Shown in pieces: positions 1-5,916 of a DNA stretch of 9,661 nucleotides. The translations under genes and the position numbers were made by a program. The notes below the pieces were generated by a model that was given only the letters and a program-made list of their open reading frames with translations, had not been told where the DNA came from and made no database searches. Numbering within the stretch: position 1 is the first letter of the stretch; every line of letters starts with the position of its first letter. This stretch comes from Anaerolineales bacterium (GTDB taxonomy: Bacteria; Chloroflexota; Anaerolineae; 4572-78; NAK82), in the NCBI GenBank assembly GCA_024643945.1, contig JAHELX010000199.1, positions 1 through 9,661 on the forward strand, read 5' to 3'.

Positions 1-343
1 GAAGACCAGACTGGCCCGGGGCGGCGCTGGACGGGGGTGCGGGGGGCGGGTCGCAGAGCATCGGCGTAGAAGAGGGTGGCGGAGGTGGGGGATCACAAAT
101 CATCGGCGTTGTCGTCGGGGATGCCGTAGAGGTAGGGGTGATGGTCGCTGTGGCTGTCAATGTAGGGGTGCTGGACGGTGGTGGCGGAGGTGGATCACAG
201 AGCATAGGAGTCGTGGCCGGCGGCGGGGGCGGGTCGCAAATCGGCGGCCCCAATCGGCAACTGGCACTCGTTCCGCCGAAGACGATGATCATAGTCAAGA
301 TGGCCTTCTGAAGATCCTCAGGCAGCTTATTCCAGGGTACCAT
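1..343 (-). CDS. Cys-Asp-polyproline repeat peptide, C-terminus beyond window (candidate RiPP precursor)
   Basis: An open frame runs leftward from ATG 343-341 and leaves the window after 114 codons without a stop. The start is supported by a run of GGAGG motifs (346-356) at normal spacing. Residues 1-28 form a leader with charged residues (K6, E9, D10, K13) and a hydrophobic stretch (A14-G24). Then come C29 and four units: ICDPPPPP (C36), MLCDPPPPPP (C49), MICDPPPPPP (C83) and MLCDPPPAPP (C97), with SSTP-type tails; a Thr/Ala/Pro spacer (about 61-80) separates units two and three. It lies downstream of a B12-type radical SAM gene on the same strand, so I infer that it may be that enzyme's substrate. 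Alternatively the leader is a secretion signal and this is a Pro-rich surface protein; C29 is not preceded by a good lipobox. The family is not recognised. The coding frame is well supported; its function is inference. Confidence 0.72.
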   Translation of the reverse strand, partial: MVPWNKLPEDLQKAILTMIIVFGGTSASCRLGPPICDPPPPPATTPMLCDPPPPPPSSTPTLTATATITPTSTASPTTTPMICDPPPPPPSSTPMLCDPPPAPPSSAAPGQSGL

Positions 344-345
344 AG

Positions 346-356
346 CCTCCTCCTCC
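346..356 (-). promoter_or_regulatory. Triplet-repeated Shine-Dalgarno for the CDPP repeat peptide
   Basis: Read on the minus strand this is GGAGGAGGAGG, directly before ATG 343. Three overlapping GGAGG registers lie 2, 5 and 8 bases from the start codon. This purine-rich block decides the start and suggests strong translation. Confidence 0.7.
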
Positions 357-434
357 AAAGTGAACGGAACAGGCGGAAACGGGATGACCTTGCCCGTACT
401 CTAGTACATCGCGGCGTAAATGGACCTATAGTTC

Positions 435-486
435 GTAGTAACGACTTTAGTCGTTTTTAGGCCGGTTAAGCGACTGAAGTCACTAC
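435..486. repeat. Imperfect inverted repeat between radical SAM gene and CDPP peptide
   Basis: The left arm GTAGTAACGACTTTAGTCG (435-453) pairs with CGACTGAAGTCACTAC (471-486), apart from a three-base bulge and one G-T wobble. Each arm also contains its own small palindrome of the form GACT-NN-AGTC (AACGACTTTAGTCGTT at 440-455, GACTGAAGTC at 472-481). It could be a dispersed intergenic repeat, a transcript-stabilising hairpin or a paired protein-binding site. I believe similar palindromes occur in Chloroflexota intergenic DNA, but this is from memory. Confidence 0.6.
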
Positions 487-511
487 CCCGGCCCGCACGG
501 CGAAGCCGGGG
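486..511. terminator. GC-rich hairpin downstream of radical SAM gene
   Basis: CCCCGGC (486-492) pairs perfectly with GCCGGGG (505-511) around a 12-base loop, about 40 bases past the radical SAM stop codon. No T-run follows on the minus strand, so full intrinsic termination is doubtful. It may act as a partial terminator or as RNA processing structure between the enzyme and the downstream peptide gene. The rest of 344-549 shows only a short GTACT/AGTAC palindrome at 396-407 and no clear promoter. Confidence 0.4.
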
Positions 512-549
512 CGGGCTACAAATTGTTGACTTACTTCCGCCCCGCTGTA

Positions 550-2196
550 CTAGCTGCTCCTCTGTGCCTTATCTCTCTTGCCTGTTACGCTTCGTGCTAC
601 CTGCGCCCTCCAATCCCATAACTCCGCTTCCACTTCCAGATCAAACAGATTGATGCGGCTGGCCCAGGCAGCAGCCTGATCGTTGACCAGGGTCGGGTCG
701 TGGATATCCTCGTGCAGGGTGAAGTCAAACATCTCCTCGAAGATGGCCAGGGAATGGTTGTTTACCCGGGCCACAATGTCCCGCAGCGCCTCGCCCAATG
801 CCGGGTCGTAACGATCGGCGTGCAGGTACTTGTAGATCATCAACTCGTAGTAGGCCGCCGAGCATTGCTTGCCCAGGCCCTGGTTATCATACTGGCGGTG
901 ACGCATGGTGGCGATCATCAACCGCCATAGCATCTCAACCCGGGGATCGGAGATGGTATAGTTCCAGGCCAGGTAGTTACCGGCCAGCCGCCCCTCGCCC
1001 TGCAGACGATTCAGGATAGGCGTACCGGCGTAGACCTCCATGCGGCCGAAGCTCAGCGGGGCCTGGCCCTCGCCTCCCATGTCGTGCAGGAAATCGAGGT
1101 TAGCTCGTATATCTTCCACCGTGCTGTCCGGGTCGAAGATAATCAACCCAAAATCGGCCAGCATGCCCACCTGGTGTAACACCTCCAGCGCGTGGCGGTT
1201 TTGGGCGACGGTGGTGCGCTTGTTCATGGTTTGTAAGCTGTGATCGGAGCCCGATTCGACCCCGACGTAGGCGCGCACCACCCCCATGTCCAGCAAGCGC
1301 CGGAAGAGATCTGTTTCCACGTCGTCGGCACGGCACTTGATGCTCATGATCACGTCCAGCCGGCGTCGCCGGAGCTCAGCCTCCAGGTTGGCGATGCGGG
1401 CATCGCAGGCCTGGCCAGCCGGGAACCACTCGTCATCGTTGAAGACGAAGAAGCGTACTCCGAAGCGATGATACAGCATCTCCATTTCATCTACCAGGTC
1501 GGGCACACCCCGGAAGCGCTGTATCTTCCCCAGGCTACCTGCACGCCCGTGCTGGGGGACGGCCCTCAGGCTAGCCCCGTAGAAAGAGCGAATACTACAA
1601 AAGGCGCAGTCACGGTAGCAGCCCCGGCTGCCCAGGATCGGCGAATAGCCGACGCCCAGGTGGTGTTGAGGCGGGGTGTCACGCGCGGGAAATGGCAGGT
1701 CGTCCAGCCTGGTGATGAGTGGGCGAGGCGGATTCTCCACCAACTGTCCAGCACGGCGGAAGGAGAGACCCAGGATATCATCCCACACCCCCGGCATGTC
1801 CAGCTTCTCAACCAGCTCCAACAAGGTGAACTCCCCTTCACCACGCACCACCGAGTCGAGAATCGGGAAATCGCGCAGCAACTCTTGGGCGGCAAAGGTG
1901 GGGAAGTGCCCGCCCATGGTTATGTGCGCGTCAGGCAAGATACGCCGCAGCTCGGCAGCCAGCGTCAGAAATTCAGGCGCGCGATACTGGAAGATGACTG
2001 AGAGGCCGATCAGCCGGGGCTGGACAAGCCGCGCACGGCGCAGCACGGCGTCCTGATCTTCGGCGCTGCTGAAAGCAGCCAACTCAACCGAATACCCGTG
2101 CTGGCGCAGCACAGCCGCCAGATAGCGAGTGCTCAGGTTCTCCAGTTCTTCCGCACCGATCAATAACGCATCCAGCATACAGATCACCCGCTCCAA
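550..2196 (-). CDS. B12-binding-domain radical SAM protein
   Basis: Class B-type radical SAM enzyme, likely cytoplasmic, predicted to use SAM, a [4Fe-4S] cluster and probably cobalamin. Residues 1 to about 140 are a Rossmann-like cobalamin-binding-type domain (GLSVIFQ 64-70, GGHFPT 95-100, RGEGE 118-122). No DxHxxG cobalamin ligand motif is seen, as is common in BchE-like members. The cluster motif is CYRDCAFC (C193, C197, C200; CX3CX2C). A GVESGS motif (312-317) fits the SAM-ribose contact. Residues from about 420 to 548 form a helical C-terminal extension without recognised motifs. The longest frame starts with TTG 2196, but a -10 box touches it, so GTG 2187 or ATG 2178 may be the real start; the first beta-strand (RVICML) favours a start before ATG 2178. 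Substrate unknown; the CDPP peptide downstream is the obvious candidate. Members of this superfamily methylate or rearrange many substrates, so specificity cannot be read from sequence. Confidence 0.9.
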   Translation of the reverse strand: MERVICMLDALLIGAEELENLSTRYLAAVLRQHGYSVELAAFSSAEDQDAVLRRARLVQPRLIGLSVIFQYRAPEFLTLAAELRRILPDAHITMGGHFPTFAAQELLRDFPILDSVVRGEGEFTLLELVEKLDMPGVWDDILGLSFRRAGQLVENPPRPLITRLDDLPFPARDTPPQHHLGVGYSPILGSRGCYRDCAFCSIRSFYGASLRAVPQHGRAGSLGKIQRFRGVPDLVDEMEMLYHRFGVRFFVFNDDEWFPAGQACDARIANLEAELRRRRLDVIMSIKCRADDVETDLFRRLLDMGVVRAYVGVESGSDHSLQTMNKRTTVAQNRHALEVLHQVGMLADFGLIIFDPDSTVEDIRANLDFLHDMGGEGQAPLSFGRMEVYAGTPILNRLQGEGRLAGNYLAWNYTISDPRVEMLWRLMIATMRHRQYDNQGLGKQCSAAYYELMIYKYLHADRYDPALGEALRDIVARVNNHSLAIFEEMFDFTLHEDIHDPTLVNDQAAAWASRINLFDLEVEAELWDWRAQVARSVTGKRDKAQRSS

Positions 2197-2225
2197 ATTA
2201 TACGCGAACTGGGGACTTAGCCCAA
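2197..2225 (-). promoter_or_regulatory. Promoter of radical SAM gene
   Basis: On the minus strand a perfect -10 TATAAT (2202-2197) lies 17 bases after a weak -35 TTGGGC (2225-2220). Transcription should begin near 2190. The mRNA would then have almost no leader, and the TTG at 2196 could not be the start codon if this promoter is used. Confidence 0.55.
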
Positions 2226-2250
2226 ATAGGCGATGGACTCCCCTTACTCA

Positions 2251-2279
2251 TTGTCCTGGGCGTGAGATTATGCTATACT
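2251..2279 (+). promoter_or_regulatory. Promoter of APH-fold kinase gene
   Basis: The -35 TTGTCC (2251-2256) and -10 TATACT (2274-2279) are separated by 17 bases, with an extended -10 TG at 2271-2272. The predicted start near 2286 gives a leader of about 80 bases before ATG 2365. It diverges from the radical SAM promoter, whose elements lie only some 25 bases away. Confidence 0.6.
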
Positions 2280-2364
2280 TGGGCTGGCTGGATAGGTACT
2301 CTTAACTCTGACCGGACAACTGATACCTTCTTTTTAGCTCCCGCCAGAGAAAGGCAACTGGTGT

Positions 2365-3903
2365 ATGAAGAGAACCGTCATAGGCAGCGAAGTAGTCCTC
2401 CGGCTCTTGCTAGTTGCCTCTGTCATTGCAATTGTCACCTCTGTGGGCCTGGCCCTGGTCTATTCCTCTGAATACAACTTCCTCTATGTCCCTTTTGCTT
2501 CCTGGTTCGTCCTTGGCCTGAGTGGGCTGATTCTGGCCCTGGCCGGATTTGCGTTCTATCTTTGGCGCCGCTTCCGAAAGATTAACCAGGAACTGGTCGA
2601 CCTGAGAAAGGAACCTCTCGCCGAAGAGATGCCTGTGATCTATGGACATAAATATCTTGACAAAGCCGAGTTTGTGACGACTATTCAGAGCCTGTTCCGG
2701 CGTCCTCCCGATATCAAATATGTTCACGTGAAACCTTTGCCAGGTGGATACGGGGGCAGTACGACAGTCTTGGTCGAGCTCCAGCGGCAGCAGAGCGATG
2801 ACTCTCTACCCCGGTCTTTTGTAGTTAAGTTAGGTGACAGACGCGAGATGGTTGATGAGTACGACAAGTTCCACAACTACGTGCTCGGGCATCTGAGTCA
2901 TGCGGCCAGGTTCTTCAGGCATGCCGAGGGGGGTAGCGTTGCCGGGATTGCTTATGAGTTTGTGGGCCTGGATCCCGACGACGAAATACAGAGCTTTTAT
3001 CAATTCTACCAGGGCTATGCGGCCGTTGAGGTATCGGAGTTGGTCGGGGAGATCTTTTCACATCTGGGCCGGGCATGGTATAAGAACGGGCGGATAGAGC
3101 GTTCGAACCTCTACCACGAATATAACCTGCTGAACAAGAAAAAGGAACTCATTATCGGGCGCGTGGAAGAAATCATCGACGAAGGTGATCCCTGTCGCAT
3201 CAACTTTGCGGCCGTAGAAGGGCGGCTACGGCCCAAATTAAAGCCCAGCTTTTGTCCCGACGTGGACATCCCCTGGCACGATCCCGTGGCATTTCTCCGA
3301 ATGTGGCCGGACAGAAACCTGGGTGTCCCTACGTGCCGGACTGTTGTCCACGGCGATCTCCACGCACGAAACATATTGGTTGAAATTGGGAGGGACAGCC
3401 AGAAGCATCTCTGGTTCATAGACTTTTCTCACACCGGCAACGGGTTGTCGGCGGATCGCACCCGCGAAGCGATCCGTGAGGGCATCCCAATCGACCCGGA
3501 TCGAGGGCACACGCTACGCGATTTCTGTCGGCTTGAAGCCGAGGTCAAGTTCATCCTGACCAGACTGCAAGACGAAAATGATCTAAAGCTGGCGGTGGTG
3601 TTCGAAAGAGAGTTAATGAGCTGCGGGTTGGCACTCTACGACTTGCCGGTGGCCGCCCCGCTCCTTGATGCTTTGATAGACGAGCGATTCCGGAGGGCGT
3701 GGCAAGTTATCAGGGAGATTCGTCGCCAGGCAACTGCGTACTTGACCAGCGCGGATGACCTGCGTCCCTACTACTTGAGCCTGCTAAACGCAACCTTGCC
3801 CATAGTGTATTACCATCCGGATCAGTTTGAGAACGAAGCATGCGAGCGGCAGCAGAAACGCTATGCGTTCATCTCGGCCGGCATGCTATGCAGCCAACTC
3901 TGA
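2365..3903 (+). CDS. Membrane-anchored phosphotransferase (APH/kinase-like fold) protein
   Basis: 512 residues. Two N-terminal membrane helices (about 11-32 and 44-66) form a hairpin, with WRRFRK (67-72) on the predicted cytoplasmic side. The kinase-like domain follows in the cytoplasm: glycine-rich loop PGGYGGS (126-132), candidate ATP-binding lysine in FVVKLG (K155), catalytic loop VVHGDLHARN (H329, D331, N336) and metal-binding FIDFSHTG (D353). HGDxxxxN is the signature of aminoglycoside/choline phosphotransferase-type kinases, and all key residues appear intact. The membrane hairpin and length are unlike those of true aminoglycoside kinases, so antibiotic resistance should not be assumed; the substrate is unknown. 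Related kinase-like domains are known as modules of bacterial signalling and conflict systems, but I cannot place it in a named family. The start ATG 2365 has a weak AAGG ten bases upstream. It has its own promoter and converges with the STAND regulator. Confidence 0.82.
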   Translation: MKRTVIGSEVVLRLLLVASVIAIVTSVGLALVYSSEYNFLYVPFASWFVLGLSGLILALAGFAFYLWRRFRKINQELVDLRKEPLAEEMPVIYGHKYLDKAEFVTTIQSLFRRPPDIKYVHVKPLPGGYGGSTTVLVELQRQQSDDSLPRSFVVKLGDRREMVDEYDKFHNYVLGHLSHAARFFRHAEGGSVAGIAYEFVGLDPDDEIQSFYQFYQGYAAVEVSELVGEIFSHLGRAWYKNGRIERSNLYHEYNLLNKKKELIIGRVEEIIDEGDPCRINFAAVEGRLRPKLKPSFCPDVDIPWHDPVAFLRMWPDRNLGVPTCRTVVHGDLHARNILVEIGRDSQKHLWFIDFSHTGNGLSADRTREAIREGIPIDPDRGHTLRDFCRLEAEVKFILTRLQDENDLKLAVVFERELMSCGLALYDLPVAAPLLDALIDERFRRAWQVIREIRRQATAYLTSADDLRPYYLSLLNATLPIVYYHPDQFENEACERQQKRYAFISAGMLCSQL

Positions 3904-3921
3904 AAAGAGTTTGAAAAGCTT

Positions 3922-3943
3922 AGGTTGGCTTGTTCTCCAACCT
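3922..3943. terminator. Hairpin shared by convergent kinase and STAND genes
   Basis: AGGTTGG (3922-3928) pairs perfectly with CCAACCT (3937-3943) across an 8-base loop. It sits in the 40-base gap between the two convergent stop codons and abuts the STAND stop at 3944. On the minus strand it is followed by a modestly T-rich AAGCTTTTC; on the plus strand there is no T-run. It is probably a bidirectional, weak terminator. Confidence 0.5.
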
Positions 3944-5287
3944 CTAGTCTCCCAGGCTAAATCTGTAACCTATGCCTCGGATGGTTTCTACGCAGGTGTA
4001 CGAGGGGTTGTTTGTCATCCGCTGCACGGGGGGATTCAGTATCCCTCTTAGCCGTTTGACCAGTTGAGATAAGGCTGCATCCGTGACACCGAGTGCTTCA
4101 TCCCCGTAGACACGGGAGATGATCTGCTCGGCGGGAAGTACTTGCCCTGGCGCTTCGGTGAGGGACAGCAGCAAAGCAAACAGCTTGGGCGGCAGCGTTA
4201 TCCGGTCCTCTCCTGTTGGCGTCTCTATGCGCGCCTGATTGGGGAACATGGCCGTGATACGAATCGCGCTGGAGACGGCAGCCTTAACCTCGTGCACAAA
4301 GGTTTCGAACAGCGGGCAAAAGATGCTCACTTCCAGGTCGCCGTGGTCCCTTTTTCCCCTGATCAGTACGCCACGCTGTTCCATGTACGCCACACAAGCG
4401 CTATCCGCCAATTGGGGCGAAGGAATGCCTCGGGCGGCGCGGAGCAGCAGCTCCTGTTCTTCCGGCATCAGGTCATTCCAGAGTTCCTGGCACAGATTGG
4501 TGATCTTCTCCGATCGGAGCAATCGCCGGGCGATATCTTCTCCTGGCAGAGTGGTATCAACCTCCCCACTACCCAGCAACTCACAGGCATTTTTCAGAAA
4601 ACCGGGATGTCCACCAGTGCACGCGATTAGTGCCTCTCGCTGGGCTGCGTCAAAGGTGATACCCATTCTCGCCTCGTCGCGCTGGATCGAGTCCAGGGCG
4701 TCTTTGGTGCTGAGGGGCCCGATGACACAGCCATCATCCAGCAATTCGTGCAGTTCGTGGAGATGTCCCATGGGTCTGCGGGTGACAAAGATAAAGGAGA
4801 GATTGCCCCTGGGCCGGGCGTTTCTGAGGTGAAACAGGTAATTGAAAAAGGCTTTGTTCAGCCTTGCGGCGGCCTCGTCGAAATAGTCCAGCACCAGCAC
4901 CAGGTTCAGTTGGGGTTCGAGGCTGAGAATCTGATCTTTCAGCGTATGGCGGACACCCCCTGAACGTTGGAGAGGGGAGTCAGTTCCGGCTGGGATACCC
5001 TCCCGGTGTAGCCCCATCACGACTTCGCTCAGAATCCCGGCTTCGTCGTTGTTGGCCAGGCCGGCGCAGTCCACGTGGACGAAGGCGTAATCGTCTGCCT
5101 TTTGCTTAAGATACCGTGGGCGAACTTCCGGGTGGGAAACGATGAAGCGCACGACGTTCGACTTGCCCATGCCGGCCAATCCGGTGATGGCGATGCTGCG
5201 CAGTTTGTAAACAGCGTCCATAATCTGCCGGACCTCCGCTTCCCGGTAATCGGGGGGAAAACTGGCCTCTTTGTAAATCGGCGACAT
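3944..5287 (-). CDS. STAND-type ATPase with C-terminal OmpR/PhoB-like winged helix
   Basis: 447 residues, probably an ATP-switched DNA-binding regulator. Residues about 10-260 are a STAND/NACHT-like ATPase: Walker A GLAGMGKSN (36-44), Walker B LVLVLDYFDE (129-138), sensor-type FIFVTRR (165-171) and GGHPGF (225-230), which matches the conserved glycine/proline motif of the STAND winged-helix region. Residues about 350-447 are a typical OmpR/PhoB DNA-binding domain: LPPKLFALLLSL, VTDAALSQLVKRLRGIL as recognition region and ETIRGIGYRF as the wing. No TPR, WD40 or LRR sensor array is present, so it is much shorter than AfsR/SARP-type regulators and has the reverse order (ATPase first, DNA binding last). 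The start is well set by AGGAGG (5298-5293) five bases before ATG 5287. A promoter lies at 5321-5348. Targets are unknown; the divergent zinc-ribbon gene or the convergent kinase are the nearest candidates. Confidence 0.87.
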   Translation of the reverse strand: MSPIYKEASFPPDYREAEVRQIMDAVYKLRSIAITGLAGMGKSNVVRFIVSHPEVRPRYLKQKADDYAFVHVDCAGLANNDEAGILSEVVMGLHREGIPAGTDSPLQRSGGVRHTLKDQILSLEPQLNLVLVLDYFDEAAARLNKAFFNYLFHLRNARPRGNLSFIFVTRRPMGHLHELHELLDDGCVIGPLSTKDALDSIQRDEARMGITFDAAQREALIACTGGHPGFLKNACELLGSGEVDTTLPGEDIARRLLRSEKITNLCQELWNDLMPEEQELLLRAARGIPSPQLADSACVAYMEQRGVLIRGKRDHGDLEVSIFCPLFETFVHEVKAAVSSAIRITAMFPNQARIETPTGEDRITLPPKLFALLLSLTEAPGQVLPAEQIISRVYGDEALGVTDAALSQLVKRLRGILNPPVQRMTNNPSYTCVETIRGIGYRFSLGD

Positions 5288-5320
5288 GGCTGCCTCCTGT
5301 TCGTCGGCGGGACTAACCCC

Positions 5321-5348
5321 ATGATAGCATGATTCTGGAACACTTCAA
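5321..5348 (-). promoter_or_regulatory. Promoter of STAND regulator
   Basis: On the minus strand TTGAAG (5348-5343) and TATCAT (5326-5321) are spaced by 16 bases, with an extended TG at 5329-5328. The predicted leader to ATG 5287 is about 27 bases and contains AGGAGG. Confidence 0.55.
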
Positions 5349-5363
5349 GGGCTGGATGGGCTT

Positions 5364-5392
5364 TTCAACAGAATTGTACCACGTTTGTTGAA
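5364..5392. promoter_or_regulatory. Perfect inverted repeat TTCAACA/TGTTGAA, candidate operator
   Basis: TTCAACA (5364-5370) and TGTTGAA (5386-5392) are perfect inverted arms 15 bases apart. They lie between the divergent promoters of the STAND regulator and the first zinc-ribbon gene, and the arms straddle the left edge of the 388-base duplicated block (5373). A transcription-factor site is possible, for example for the neighbouring regulator, but nothing proves it. Confidence 0.3.
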
Positions 5393-5396
5393 GATT

Positions 5397-5424
5397 CTTG
5401 ACAAGTTAACCTGTCCATGTCAAG
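5397..5424. promoter_or_regulatory. Inverted repeat CTTGACA/TGTCAAG upstream of zinc-ribbon copy 1
   Basis: The arms CTTGACA (5397-5403) and TGTCAAG (5418-5424) are perfect in copy 1. In copy 2 the left arm is changed to GTTGATA, so the symmetry is lost there. It could be an operator retained only by copy 1; the TTGACA within it also resembles a -35 box but has no matching -10. Confidence 0.25.
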
Positions 5425-5441
5425 CAATGTCTTCGAATGTG

Positions 5442-5450
5442 TGCTACCAT
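5442..5450 (+). promoter_or_regulatory. Extended -10 promoter of zinc-ribbon copy 1
   Basis: TGCTACCAT gives an extended -10 (TACCAT 5445-5450). No good -35 is seen at 16-18 bases. The homologous site in copy 2 is TGCTACAAT, closer to consensus, so copy 2 may be expressed more strongly. The lipoprotein gene may be read through from here. Confidence 0.4.
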
Positions 5451-5507
5451 ATCATCAGCAAGTTCAGAAAAGCACAAGTAGAATCACTCAGAAAGAAGGT
5501 GTACACG

Positions 5508-5753
5508 ATGGCTATCTGTGATCTCTGCAGCACACCAGTAGGGTCCGGCGCAAAGCGCTACTCGGCGTCGCAAATAAAGACCGCCGTTCGGGCTGGGTTA
5601 CGCCCACCCGCCACTGCGTTTGAGCTTGGTGCAGCGTTTGGGATGTCTCAGGCGCAGGCGGAGGCTTCCTGGGTGCAAAGAGCTATGGCGGACACTACAG
5701 ACTGGGTATTCTGTCCCTCCTGTGCCTCGAGGGTTGAGCAGTACTTGTACTGA
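5508..5753 (+). CDS. Small four-cysteine zinc-ribbon protein, copy 1
   Basis: 81 residues. The N-terminal knuckle CDLC (C4, C7) and the C-terminal FCPSC (C69, C72) are separated by a helical middle with RYSASQIKTAVRAGLRPP, so the two CxxC pairs should bind one zinc ion in a treble-clef or ribbon fold. No signal peptide or membrane segment is visible, so it is presumably cytoplasmic. The start ATG 5508 is preferred over in-frame upstream ATGs (such as 5385) because AAGGTG (5496-5501) sits six bases before it and because both copies share this start at high identity. The function is not recognised; a nucleic-acid or protein adaptor role is only a guess. It is encoded identically at 8375-8620 and precedes the propeller lipoprotein by 163 bases. 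Confidence 0.8.
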   Translation: MAICDLCSTPVGSGAKRYSASQIKTAVRAGLRPPATAFELGAAFGMSQAQAEASWVQRAMADTTDWVFCPSCASRVEQYLY

Positions 5754-5863
5754 GTGCACTTTTCTTCCAGCCCAGGGAGAGGCGTCGTCCACCATCCGCC
5801 TGGCGACCAGAGAAGAGCCGGCCCGAATCGCTTTAGCACCGAACAGGTCACCTTCAGCCGCGA

Positions 5864-5888
5864 CCCGGTTCAATGTAATGTCACCGGG
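5864..5888. other. Small inverted repeat before lipoprotein gene
   Basis: CCCGGT (5864-5869) and ACCGGG (5883-5888) are perfect six-base arms around 13 bases, ending 28 bases before the lipoprotein start. It could fold in the leader RNA or be chance. I see no convincing promoter in 5754-5916. Confidence 0.25.
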
Positions 5889-5916
5889 ATTGTCAAAAGT
5901 GCATTGGAGTAGTCAG

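Larger units (their letters stand above)
5373..5760 (+). repeat. 388-base direct repeat, copy 1 (zinc-ribbon gene plus upstream region)
   Basis: This block aligns without any gap to 8240-8627. The 135 bases before the start codon differ at 16 positions, the coding sequence at one silent position (C5558 versus T8425), and the 7 bases after the stop at none. The similarity begins at ATTGTACC and ends at the palindrome AGTGCACT. The two copies flank the lipoprotein gene in direct orientation. Confidence 0.95.

Noticed and set aside
17..50. Four G-runs on the plus strand that could form a G-quadruplex
   Set aside because: The runs are the complement of polyproline codons in the CDPP peptide, so they need no separate explanation.
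1240..2001. A 253-codon open frame on the plus strand opposite the radical SAM gene
   Set aside because: It is the shadow of a GC-rich gene with clear domain motifs on the other strand; its translation shows no recognisable domain and no ribosome site.
2365..3903. Calling the kinase an aminoglycoside resistance gene
   Set aside because: The catalytic motifs are shared by many small-molecule and other kinases, and the membrane hairpin and length do not fit resistance enzymes.
4142..4963. Several open frames on the plus strand within the STAND gene
   Set aside because: They are shadows of the minus-strand gene; none has a ribosome site or recognisable domain.
5385..5507. Longer N-terminus for the zinc-ribbon protein from ATG 5385
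   Set aside because: The extension falls in the diverged promoter region; the coding-like conservation between copies begins at ATG 5508, which has its own ribosome site.
5620..5916. Extending the lipoprotein upstream to ATG 5620
   Set aside because: This would overlap the zinc-ribbon gene out of frame and bury the signal peptide and lipobox 99 residues inside the protein; ATG 5917 has a good ribosome site.
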